Source: Methanoculleus bourgensis MS2 (lineage in GTDB: Archaea; Halobacteriota; Methanomicrobia; Methanomicrobiales; Methanoculleaceae). Taken from it: 64,000 bases of DNA. This document shows, piece by piece, positions 43,419 through 51,388 of the stretch. The stretch is taken from NCBI RefSeq assembly GCF_000304355.2, contig NC_018227.2, forward strand, positions 2,356,001-2,420,000, in the 5' to 3' direction. The notes below the pieces were generated by a model. The model was not told the origin of the DNA and did no database searches. It saw only the letters and a list, made by a program, of their open reading frames with translations. The translations under genes and the position numbers were made by a program. Position 1 is the stretch's first letter. The number at the start of each line of letters is the position of its first letter.

Positions 43419-44915
43419 ATGAACCGGCGGGGCAGCGGGGTTCTCCTCCATATCACATCGCTGCCGTCGGTGTACGGCATCGGCGACCTTGGTCCGGCAG
43501 CGCACCGGTTCGTGGACCTCCTTGCCGGGGCGGGGCAACGTTACTGGCAGATTCTCCCCCTCAACCCGACATGCCCGGACCTCGGTAACTCGCCCTACCT
43601 GAGCACCTCGGCGTTTGCCGGGAACACCTGGCTCATCAGCCCGGAGCAGATGGTCATCGACGGTCTCCTCGGGCCTGAGGATATCGGGGATCCGCCCGGC
43701 TTCCCGGAGGACCGGGTGGACTACCGGGCGGTCATGGACTACAAGAACAACCTTTTCGACCGGGCGTTCGAGCGGTTCAGGGAGCGGGGTCCGGACTTCC
43801 GCTACAAGGAGTTTGCAGCCGGGAACGTCTCGTGGCTTGATGACTACGCCATATTCGTCGCCCTCAGGGAACGGTTCGAGGGGAAGGTCTGGGGCGACTG
43901 GCCGCCCGATATCAGGGACCGGCACCAGGATGCCCTGCACGCCTACGGTACCGAACTTGCGGACCGGATCCTCAGGGAGAAGTTCCTCCAGTACGTTTTT
44001 GACCGTCAGTGGAAGACGCTCAAGAATCACTGCCGCTCAAGGCACCTCCAGGTCATCGGGGACCTCCCGGTCTACCTCACCTACGACAGCGTCGATCTCT
44101 GGGCAAACCCGGATCTCTTCAAACTGGATGAGCAGAAGAAACCGGCCGTTGTCGCGGGCGTCCCCCCGGATGCCTTCAGCGCGACCGGGCAGCTCTGGGG
44201 AAACCCCGTCTACAACTGGGAAGCGCACCTGGAGCAGGAGTTTGCATGGTGGGAGAGCAGGATCGACCGCACCCTCGCCCTCGTCGACCGGGTGCGCCTC
44301 GACCATTTCCGGGGGTTTGTGCAGTACTGGGAGGTGCCGGTTGATGAGATGACCGCAGAGAACGGGCGCTGGGTCGATGCACCCGGCCGGGACCTCTTCA
44401 CCCTGCTCGCCCGGAGCAGGTCGTGCCTCCCCATCATCGCTGAAGACCTCGGCTACATAACCTCTGATGTCCACGAGATGATGGCCCATTTTGGGTTCCC
44501 GGGGATGAAGGTCCTGATCTTCGGCTTCTCCGGCGACGTCGCGCGAAACCCGCACGCGCCTCACAACATCACAGGAGGATGCATCGCCTACACGGGGACG
44601 CACGACAACAACACCGTCAGGGGGTGGTTCGAGCACGAGGTCTCGGGCGATCAGAGGGATCTCCTGTTCCGCTACATCGGGGGCACGTTCGGCGCCGACC
44701 ATGCGCACCGAATTCTCATCCGCCTGGCGATGCTCTCCCCCGCCGAGACCGTGATTGTCCCGATGCAGGACATCCTCGGTCTTGGCGAAGAGGCGCGGAT
44801 GAACCGCCCGGGCACGGCCGAGGGAAACTGGGAGTGGCGGCTCCGCCGGGAACAGATGCGGGAGCAGGCCATGCAGGAGTTTTCCGAGGTTACCGGGCTC
44901 TACGGGCGGAAGTGA
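43419..44915 (+). CDS. malQ: 4-alpha-glucanotransferase (amylomaltase)
   Basis: A 498-residue GH77 enzyme that transfers alpha-1,4-glucan segments between oligosaccharides. Key residues are visible: Asp nucleophile in VRLDHFRGF, Glu acid/base in IAEDLGYI and the later Asp in GTHDNNTVRGWF. The N-terminus HITSLPSVYGIGDLG and PLNPTCPDLGNSPY are hallmark motifs. It is the last gene of the operon, 13 bp after the GH57-DUF3536 gene, and probably recycles short glucans for the phosphorylase. Confidence 0.95.
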   Translation: MNRRGSGVLLHITSLPSVYGIGDLGPAAHRFVDLLAGAGQRYWQILPLNPTCPDLGNSPYLSTSAFAGNTWLISPEQMVIDGLLGPEDIGDPPGFPEDRVDYRAVMDYKNNLFDRAFERFRERGPDFRYKEFAAGNVSWLDDYAIFVALRERFEGKVWGDWPPDIRDRHQDALHAYGTELADRILREKFLQYVFDRQWKTLKNHCRSRHLQVIGDLPVYLTYDSVDLWANPDLFKLDEQKKPAVVAGVPPDAFSATGQLWGNPVYNWEAHLEQEFAWWESRIDRTLALVDRVRLDHFRGFVQYWEVPVDEMTAENGRWVDAPGRDLFTLLARSRSCLPIIAEDLGYITSDVHEMMAHFGFPGMKVLIFGFSGDVARNPHAPHNITGGCIAYTGTHDNNTVRGWFEHEVSGDQRDLLFRYIGGTFGADHAHRILIRLAMLSPAETVIVPMQDILGLGEEARMNRPGTAEGNWEWRLRREQMREQAMQEFSEVTGLYGRK

Positions 44916-45030
44916 GGGGGCAGGAGGTCGATGGGATTTTGGGCGATACTGTTCCGGTCGCGCAGCGCGAGGCCCGCAGGATTCCCCTAAATTCCTGACA
45001 TTCTGGCGACATCACTCCCCTCTCGGATTA

Positions 45031-45145
45031 CCGGTGGATATCGCCTCCGGCAAAGCGGCTCTCGGGGAGAGGGGCTCTCCTTTCCCGGTCACCACCCTCA
45101 AAGTGATTCCCACCACGGTCCACCGCACCGGCGATCCCGGGGAAC
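45031..45145. repeat. dispersed G-rich intergenic repeat, copy C
   Basis: Within the 450-bp gap between malQ and glgP, CCGGTGGATATCGCCTCCGG (45031-45050) matches the repeat's core in one orientation, and CCACGGTCCACCGC (about 45115-45128) is the exact reverse complement of the copy B arm GCGGTGGACCGTGG. Between them CTCAAAGTGA recalls CTCAAAGTCA in copy D. The rest of the gap holds only the glgP promoter. Confidence 0.55.
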
Positions 45146-45314
45146 CATCCGGGTCCGACACCCACCTCATCGCGGGTGGGGACGAAGATCAGGACCGGCA
45201 TGGGGTTTCATTATAGTGCTCCGGAACCCCGCTTCTGCCCTACCTCCTTCTCAAAAAGTCACAAGAATTCCATTTTTTTCAGTTATCTCGAATTGTAGGG
45301 AAAATACGTAGACA

Positions 45315-45328
45315 TATATAATAATAAA
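45315..45328 (+). promoter_or_regulatory. TATA region of glgP
   Basis: TATATAATAATAAA lies about 40-50 bp upstream of the glgP ATG (45366), with GAGGGG as probable ribosome binding site between. This shows the phosphorylase has its own promoter, separate from the malQ-containing operon. Confidence 0.55.
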
Positions 45329-45365
45329 CGCGGACTGTATACTACTAGATGAGGGGATAGATTTT

Positions 45366-47606
45366 ATGGAGGATTCCATACACGACCAGTTTACCCACGT
45401 TCCGGAGCGGATCTCCGGTCTCGTCGACCTCGCGTACAACCTCTGGTGGAGCTGGAACCCAGAGGCCGGGGCACTCTTCAAACAGGTGAACCGGCAGGCG
45501 TGGAAGGAGAGCATCCATAACCCGGTCCGGATGCTCCGCGAAATACCTGTCGGATTCCTGAAACAGGCGGCTGAGAACCCTGCCTACCTCCGCCGCTACG
45601 ACATTGTCATGCGCCGGTTCAGGAAGTATATGAGCGCTACCGGAACCTGGTTCTCTGCAGAGCACCCAGACAGTCGCTCACTGACAATCGCCTATTTCTC
45701 GGCGGAATACGGGCTTCACCACTCGCTTCCTATCTATGCGGGCGGGCTCGGGTTCCTCGCCGGCGACCACCTCAAAGAGGCGAGCGACCTCGGTCTCCCG
45801 ATGGTTGCCGTCGGGTTCATGTACTCGCAGGGCTACCTGCACCAGGAGATCAGCCCCGATGGGTGGCAGAAGGACATCAACGAACCGCTCGACCCTGATG
45901 CGGCACCTATCACCCGGGTGCTCGATTCGGCCGGCGACCACCTTGTGGTCCGGGTTCCGCACATCGACCCGCCCATCTACGTCGCTGTCTGGAAGGTTCA
46001 GGTCGGCAGGATACCGCTCTACCTCCTGGATACCGATATCGACTGCAACGACCCACGGAACCGGGGGATATCATCCCGGCTCTACACAGGAGACCTGGAG
46101 CAGCGCCTCCGGCAGGAGATTGTGCTCGGCATCGGCGGCAGGAAGGTGCTCCACGTCCTTGGCGCTGATTATTCGGCGGTGCACCTGAACGAAGGCCATC
46201 CGGCGTTTGCGCTGCTTGAGCGGATCCGGGAGCGGGTCGAGCGGGGCATGGAGTTTGATGAGGCGCTCGATGAGGTGCGGGCGACCTCGGTCTTCACATC
46301 GCATACGCCTGTCCCCGCAGGACACGATATCTTCCCTATTAACCTCATCGACCGTTACTTCAAGGCCTACTACCCGGCGCTTGGGATCGACCGGAGAGAG
46401 TTCCTGCAGCTCGGCGTCCACCCACAGAGCCCCGGTGCAGGCTTCAACATGACCGCGTTTGCCCTGCGTGCATCGGAGCACCATAACGGCGTTTCACGTG
46501 CGCACGGAACCGTCACCAGGCAGATGTGGAGATGCCTCTGGCCCGGGACTCCCGAGACGACGGTGCCGATCGACTACGTCACGAACGGCGTCCACGTACC
46601 GACCTGGCTGAATCACCGGATGAAAGACCTCTATGACCGGCATATCGGGCCGACCTGCCCGAACTGGCTCTCGGAGCATGACGACCCGGTGGTATGGGAG
46701 CTCATCGACGAGATCCCGGATGCCGAACTCTGGTATATCCACACCTGGCTGAAGGCGAAACTCTTCAACCGGATAAGGGAGCAGGAGAGGATCAGGTGGG
46801 CGGCGCAGCATCCCGGGGGGGTGCCGGACCCGGCGACCGGCGGGGCGTATCTCAATCCGGATGTGCTCACGATCGGGTTTGCCCGGCGGTTCTCGACCTA
46901 CAAGCGGGCACACCTTATCTTTGAGGACCTGGAACGGCTGAAACGTATCCTGAACAACCGGTGGTATCCTGTTCAGGTCATCTTCGCCGGCAAGGCCCAC
47001 CCGGCAGACAACGAAGGAAAGCGGTTACTCCAGAAGATCTACCGCTACACGCAGCAGCCCGAGTTCGGGGGGCGGGTTGCCTTTGTTGAGGATTACAGCG
47101 AGAAGGTGGCCCAGTACCTGGTGCATGGCGTCGACGTCTGGCTGAACAACCCGCTGCCCCCGATGGAAGCGAGCGGCACGAGCGGTATGAAGGCGTCGCT
47201 GAACGGGGTGCTGAACCTCTCCATCCTTGACGGGTGGTGGGTCGAGGGGTACAACGGCAGAAACGGCTGGGCGTTCGGGAGCGAGACGGCTGCATGCGAC
47301 GGGAGGGACGCCACCGATGCCGCGGCGATCTACAATCTCCTGGAGAAGGAGGTCGTCCCGCTCTACTACGACCGCTCCGTCGACAACATCCCCCACGGCT
47401 GGGTGAAGATGATGAAAGAGTCGATCAAGAGCAACGGCCCCCGGTTCTCGGCCCGCAGGATGGTGAAGGAATACGTTGCCAGGTACTACCCGCCTCTCCT
47501 GAATGCCGCCGATGCCGAGTATGCCCGGGCTGTGGCAGCAGCGAAACCCCAGGCGCCGGAATGGGAGCCGCAGGCGCACGGGGAGGCGGAGGAAGGGAGC
47601 GAGTGA
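45366..47606 (+). CDS. glgP: alpha-glucan (glycogen/maltodextrin) phosphorylase
   Basis: A 746-residue GT35 phosphorylase, releasing glucose 1-phosphate from alpha-1,4-glucans. The PLP-lysine region PPMEASGTSGMKASLNG and glycogen phosphorylase landmarks SAEYGLHHSLPIYAGGLGFL, HLNEGHPAFALLE and RRFSTYKRAHLIF are clear. It is of the short, archaeal/thermophile-type alpha-glucan phosphorylases. It is the breakdown partner of the adjacent synthesis operon. A T6 terminator follows the stop. Confidence 0.94.
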   Translation: MEDSIHDQFTHVPERISGLVDLAYNLWWSWNPEAGALFKQVNRQAWKESIHNPVRMLREIPVGFLKQAAENPAYLRRYDIVMRRFRKYMSATGTWFSAEHPDSRSLTIAYFSAEYGLHHSLPIYAGGLGFLAGDHLKEASDLGLPMVAVGFMYSQGYLHQEISPDGWQKDINEPLDPDAAPITRVLDSAGDHLVVRVPHIDPPIYVAVWKVQVGRIPLYLLDTDIDCNDPRNRGISSRLYTGDLEQRLRQEIVLGIGGRKVLHVLGADYSAVHLNEGHPAFALLERIRERVERGMEFDEALDEVRATSVFTSHTPVPAGHDIFPINLIDRYFKAYYPALGIDRREFLQLGVHPQSPGAGFNMTAFALRASEHHNGVSRAHGTVTRQMWRCLWPGTPETTVPIDYVTNGVHVPTWLNHRMKDLYDRHIGPTCPNWLSEHDDPVVWELIDEIPDAELWYIHTWLKAKLFNRIREQERIRWAAQHPGGVPDPATGGAYLNPDVLTIGFARRFSTYKRAHLIFEDLERLKRILNNRWYPVQVIFAGKAHPADNEGKRLLQKIYRYTQQPEFGGRVAFVEDYSEKVAQYLVHGVDVWLNNPLPPMEASGTSGMKASLNGVLNLSILDGWWVEGYNGRNGWAFGSETAACDGRDATDAAAIYNLLEKEVVPLYYDRSVDNIPHGWVKMMKESIKSNGPRFSARRMVKEYVARYYPPLLNAADAEYARAVAAAKPQAPEWEPQAHGEAEEGSE

Positions 47607-47619
47607 GTTTCTCTCTCCC

Positions 47620-47625
47620 TTTTTT
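47620..47625 (+). terminator. poly-T terminator after glgP
   Basis: A T6 run beginning 14 bp after the glgP stop, preceded by a pyrimidine-rich stretch; a second T6 run lies about 30 bp further on. Confidence 0.5.
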
Positions 47626-47774
47626 GCGTGGGAACGGGATAGTGTTTTTTGAAGAATCAAAGAGCACATCCAAAAGTACTCTGCGACCGGATATCCGTAT
47701 GGTTCAGAGCATTCTGACGCACTTTCGCGAAGAATTGATCAATATCCAGCGTCAAATCCCTGACACGGCATTCC

Positions 47775-47862
47775 ACTGGGTATCGCCTCGCGGGGGAGGG
47801 ACCGGGAGGGGGTGTCCCCCTCCCGGAAGAGGCGTTTTGGGACGACCTCAAAGTCACGTGGG
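47775..47862 (+). repeat. dispersed G-rich intergenic repeat, copy D
   Basis: CACTGGGTATCGCCTCG leads into GGGAGGGGG-tgt-CCCCCTCCC, a perfect 9-bp hairpin, and then CCTCAAAGTCACGTGGG. The order (GATATCGCC-like core, G-rich hairpin, CTCAAAGT) matches copies B and C. It lies in the 446-bp gap 47607-48052. That gap also has an orphan TATA-like AATATAAATAGG near 47975-47986. Confidence 0.5.
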
Positions 47863-47990
47863 GGAGAGAATTTTGCCTGTTAGACGCAGCGTCATGGGTG
47901 TTTAGGACGCCTTCCAGATAACGCCCGGGTCCCGTGGGAGTTTTCCTGCCGCTCACGACAGCGCGGATCCGCCAATATAAATAGGGTGTT

Positions 47991-48016
47991 GTCCGGCCGG
48001 TGCCTGCTGGCCGGAC
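47991..48016 (-). terminator. hairpin after tandem DUF2795 gene
   Basis: GTCCGGCC (47991-47998) and GGCCGGAC (48009-48016) are perfect inverted repeats with a 10-nt loop, 37 bp downstream of the DUF2795 stop on the minus strand. It may act as terminator or mRNA stabiliser; no T-run follows. Confidence 0.35.
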
Positions 48017-48052
48017 CGCATTTCACCATCGTCCGTGCAGACCCGGTGCCGC

Positions 48053-48502
48053 TCACATGACCTCGCCGAGGGCCTTGCTCACGTCGGCGGCGGAATGGAA
48101 CTCCCGGTCCTTGATCCTCCTCAGGATATCGAGCACGTCACCGGGTGCATTGTTCTTCTGCGCCTGGTTGACGACCTCCTTCTTGCCGGCAGGATAGTCC
48201 ATACCCCGAAGGTACTTCTGCACCTGGGCCACGCTGACCGATGCCTTCTTGCCCATCTCTGCAGCCCGCTCCTCCGTCGGCGCCCGGGTTGGCCCGGTCT
48301 CCTCCCTGGCCATCGCTTTGCTGACATCGATCGGCGAGTGGTAGGTCTGGTCAGGCAGGTTATCGAGGATATCCATGACATCCCTGTCCGCCTTGTTCTT
48401 CTTTGCCTTATCGATCAAGTCCTGCCTGCTCGCCGGGTAATCTACCCCGGCCAGATACTTCTCAACCACCGCCGGGCTCACCTTAAACCGTGCCTCTACC
48501 AT
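48053..48502 (-). CDS. tandem DUF2795-domain protein
   Basis: A 149-residue protein made of two DUF2795 domains: residues about 5-60 (KYLAGVDYPASRQDLIDKAKK ... HSPIDVSKAM) and 85-147 (KYLRGMDYPAGKKEVVNQAQK ... HSAADVSKALGEVM), joined by a charged, Glu/Arg-rich linker. Function unknown. Start 48502 has GGAGG about nine bases upstream; the longer frame to 48574 runs through the promoter. The TATA region is at about 48537-48552. A single-domain relative is encoded at 4883-5137. Confidence 0.85.
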   Translation of the reverse strand: MVEARFKVSPAVVEKYLAGVDYPASRQDLIDKAKKNKADRDVMDILDNLPDQTYHSPIDVSKAMAREETGPTRAPTEERAAEMGKKASVSVAQVQKYLRGMDYPAGKKEVVNQAQKNNAPGDVLDILRRIKDREFHSAADVSKALGEVM

Positions 48503-48845
48503 TCGAATTCGCCTCCTGTGACGGCGGGTGAATGGGGCAAATAATATAAAAAGATTAGTATGGATGCCCGTCATGGTTGGTGCTGAAGGGCATCCTCATA
48601 GCCTGCGCACGAATCCGAGGAAGCCCCTCTCTGTGCCTCTGTGTTCACCGACAGGCGCGGCCGACCGAGCAGCCAGCGGACCTGGTCACAGGCAGAGGCA
48701 ACAGCATGGTCGGCATCGCTCTCTTGAAGGAAGAGATGCTGAGTCCGCCGGACCATCAGCAATACATTGATACAGGGTGGGCGACAGTGGATGGATGCGT
48801 GGAAATCCCCGGAGTTCTGTTATGCCGGGGTGGGAGGTTTGCCTG
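48503..48845. other. intergenic region between DUF2795 and DUF2121 genes
   Basis: This 343-bp stretch has the AT-rich promoter of the minus-strand DUF2795 gene (48537-48552) and a GGGAGGT ribosome binding site at the right edge for the DUF2121 gene. I see no gene or repeat between them. Confidence 0.5.
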
Positions 48846-49424
48846 ATGACTCTCGTGATCGCATTCATTGGAAAACAGGGAGCCGTAATGGCGGGGGACA
48901 TGCGGGAGATCGCGTTTTTTGGGGACGATTCCTGCATCGAAGAACTGGAGCGCGAGCTCTACAACGGCTTGATTGCCTCTGACGATGAGCTGAAGGGGCG
49001 GGCGAGCGAGATCGGGGTGACGATCAGGGTCAGGGATGATAAAGCCAAGGTTTCGCAACGGGACGGGGTGCTCATTGGTGAGGTAACCGAGACCGATGGG
49101 TCGGCAGTTGCGAAGAAGAGGCTCTATGCTACGAGAGGGAGTTACACGATCGCCGAGGTTATCGATTCCCGGTTACGGGTGACCCGGAGGGGCAGTGCAA
49201 GCAACTTCGTGGTGCTTGGAAACAACATCACGAAGCAGATTGCTAATCAATGCATCCAGGGGGCATGGGAGGGAGGAACGATTTCAGACGCCATTCGGCT
49301 CATCATGCTCACCATGCAGATAGCGGCGAGCGTGACAGCATCGGTGAGCAGAACGTTCATCCTGGTGCATACCGATCTCGCAGCCAACCTCGGCAGTGCT
49401 ATAGAGCAGGATTCCCGGGGATGA
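48846..49424 (+). CDS. DUF2121 family protein
   Basis: A 192-residue protein of the methanogen-specific DUF2121 family, opening with MTLVIAFIGKQGAVMAGDMR, a strand-turn-strand reminiscent of Ntn-hydrolase/proteasome-type N-termini although the catalytic Thr/Ser/Cys is not at residue 1 here. The middle is charged and the end is helical (IRLIMLTMQIAASVTASVSR). Function unknown. ATG 48846 follows GGGAGGT; the frame is open upstream to 48777. Confidence 0.85.
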   Translation: MTLVIAFIGKQGAVMAGDMREIAFFGDDSCIEELERELYNGLIASDDELKGRASEIGVTIRVRDDKAKVSQRDGVLIGEVTETDGSAVAKKRLYATRGSYTIAEVIDSRLRVTRRGSASNFVVLGNNITKQIANQCIQGAWEGGTISDAIRLIMLTMQIAASVTASVSRTFILVHTDLAANLGSAIEQDSRG

Positions 49425-49557
49425 ATGCTCTCCGGGTGGACTAAGAATCCCGGTAGACACCCACAGGGTTTCCCGCCACCCACTGAATTGGGGACCTGAA
49501 GCCCTGCCGGAGACGGCGACGGGCACCTCAACCGCAAAAATGCGAGAAATGCAGAAA

Positions 49558-49875
49558 TTACCGGTTAAGGAGGTTACGCCTCTTGAGCCAGTCTACCTGA
49601 GCCCTGACGTAGCGGTAGACGATATCACACTTCTCGTCCTGGAAACTCCAGGGAACGACGATAAGAAGATCCCCTTCGCGTATCCAGAGACGCTTCTTGA
49701 TCTTGCCCTTGATCCGCCCGGTGCGTGTAACACCGTCTTCACAACGGACCCGTATGTGGTTTGCCCCGAGCATCAGATCAGCCCGGGCGAATATCTCCCG
49801 GTTTCGTCTTTTCGGTAATCGTACTCGTACTATCTCTTCGCTTCCGCCTTTTTGTGGTCCTCGTCTATTACTCAG
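49558..49875 (-). CDS. eif1a: translation initiation factor aIF1A, apparent CTG start
   Basis: A 105-residue archaeal IF1A, the S1/OB-fold factor that helps the small ribosomal subunit scan and place initiator tRNA. The full protein reads from SNRRGPQKGGSEEIVRVRLP through NREIFARADLMLGANHIRV to RAQVDWLKRRNLLNR. The only possible initiation codon before this conserved N-terminus is CTG at 49873-49875; a TAA lies just upstream in frame, and no ATG, GTG or TTG is present until residue 35. GGAG (49884-49887) stands 8 bp before the CTG, the right spacing for a ribosome binding site. Alternatively an A-to-C change or sequencing error altered an ATG. Confidence 0.9.
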   Translation of the reverse strand: MSNRRGPQKGGSEEIVRVRLPKRRNREIFARADLMLGANHIRVRCEDGVTRTGRIKGKIKKRLWIREGDLLIVVPWSFQDEKCDIVYRYVRAQVDWLKRRNLLNR

Positions 49876-49891
49876 TTAATCAACTCCATGT

Positions 49892-49917
49892 CAGGTGGGT
49901 GACATAGGCCCCACCTG
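49892..49917 (-). promoter_or_regulatory. hairpin in aIF1A leader
   Basis: CAGGTGGG (49892-49899) and CCCACCTG (49910-49917) form an 8-bp inverted repeat directly upstream of the aIF1A ribosome binding site on the minus strand. It could modulate translation or be an operator. Confidence 0.35.
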
Positions 49918-50533
49918 CGTATTTTGCTGGTGGTGTATACCAATGACCCGGGCCACTATTAATGTATCCCTCCCGCGCATCAATACAATTCTTGGTTTGT
50001 CGGTGGAACCGGGTGTATGCGGCGGAATGAGGATGTTGTCCGGATGACCATGCCTGAAACCAGCACTGCGTGTCGTCATCATCATAGTGGACCATTGCAC
50101 CGTGTTTACAGGTGCGTGGGAGTGATCGCCAACCGCCCGCGAAAGACGCGAAGGATAATGGTGGGGGAGCTACACAGACTTCGTGGGCAACGTGCTCTTC
50201 CGCGTGGAGCAACATCGTGGGTGAGAAATTAGATGCGATAGTCCTATAGTGTGCCCCCACTCGGAGAGAGGCGGACCTTGCAGCATGATTGCGGATGCTC
50301 ATATCCGGTGCGGGTAAAATACGGTGCCCTGCACAGGATTCTTTGTGCATGGTCGTCTTCAAAGCGTAATCGTGCGTTACTTTCTGGGATGGAGGCGGTG
50401 AACACTGCTTCCCGCGAGCGCAATTACAGTTAGATATGCGCTCACGACGATATGGTCACCTACGGGTCGCCGCTGTGACTTCGTCCGAAGGGTAATTAAG
50501 GTTTGAATGTACATGTGTAAAGAGGATCTTTGA
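49918..50533. other. gene-free region upstream of RRM protein
   Basis: No coding region, tRNA or repeat array is supported here. There is a CCCGCGAAAGACGCGAAGG motif at about 50139-50157 resembling tracts inside the MITE-like element at 31.9 kb. GGGTAATTAAGG near 50490-50500 may be promoter for the RRM gene. Confidence 0.4.
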
Positions 50534-50794
50534 ATGGAAAGCAGCAAGCTGTACGTCGGAAACCTCACCTACTCGGTAAATGAAGAGCAGTTGAAAGAAT
50601 TATTTGCCCAGTACGGGACGGTAAACGACGTCAGAGTCATTGAACGCAAAGGGTTCGGGTTTGTTGAAATGTCCAGCCCTGAAGAGGCTGAGAAGGCAAA
50701 AGAAGCCCTGAACGATACCGTGTTCGAAGGTCGCACCTTAAAGATTGACGAGGCCCGGCCTCCGAGACCGAGAAGCGACTTCCGCCGGTATTAA
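50534..50794 (+). CDS. RRM-domain RNA-binding protein
   Basis: An 86-residue single RNA-recognition-motif protein. RNP2 is LYVGNL and RNP1 is KGFGFVEM, with the full beta-alpha-beta-beta-alpha-beta pattern, and a short basic Arg/Pro tail (RPPRPRSDFRRY). It probably acts as an RNA chaperone or cold-shock-type protein. A T6 terminator follows at 50831. Confidence 0.93.
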   Translation: MESSKLYVGNLTYSVNEEQLKELFAQYGTVNDVRVIERKGFGFVEMSSPEEAEKAKEALNDTVFEGRTLKIDEARPPRPRSDFRRY

Positions 50795-50830
50795 GTCCTT
50801 ACCCGGCTGAACAGTAACCCGAACATCTCC

Positions 50831-50836
50831 TTTTTT
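50831..50836 (+). terminator. poly-T terminator after RRM gene
   Basis: A T6 run with short flanking complementary bases (ATCTCC and AGAGAT), 36 bp after the RRM stop. Confidence 0.5.
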
Positions 50837-51133
50837 AGAGATCGGAGTCAGGGAATCCCCACCTCTGATCGATCCGGTACGCACGGAGTCGTATCGTTTT
50901 CTGTCGTTGTCCTGTCCTGTGCGACCGGGTATTCCACCGGGTGCGGGGGAGGGTGAGCAAAACGATAGAGCCTTTGGGACAGTTCTCCAGCTAAGCCGAC
51001 GAAAAGCAGCGTGCTGAAGGGAGATCTGACTCTCCTCATCAAGAGTTCCGGGTCGGCATTTCTCTCACAACCCTCGTGAAGCCCCATGAGGCAGGGCGAG
51101 AGGCGGCATCGATAAAATCAGCCTGATCCCCGG

Positions 51134-51155
51134 GCAGTGGACCGTGGTTGGGGGG
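51134..51155 (+). repeat. dispersed G-rich intergenic repeat, partial copy E
   Basis: GCAGTGGACCGTGGTTGGGG resembles the GCGGTGGACCGTGG(T/C)GG arm shared by copies B and C. The surrounding 594-bp gap 50795-51388 contains no supported gene. Confidence 0.4.
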
Positions 51156-51388
51156 TCTCGCCTACCATATCCCGGCAGAGAGGGTTCATATCTTCCACGG
51201 CGATGCGGGGCGGACCGCTGGTTCCAGGAGCAGATGCCTATCCAGGAGATCGACCTCGGGGCCTCCGGTAGGGTGGAAATTCCCGGCAGGGAGACCGCAT
51301 TCCACAAATCCTGCCCCCCACAGGCCAGGAGTGTAACCGGATGATCTGGCACAACTATTATCTATCATCATGTCATGTCCGGACCCGC

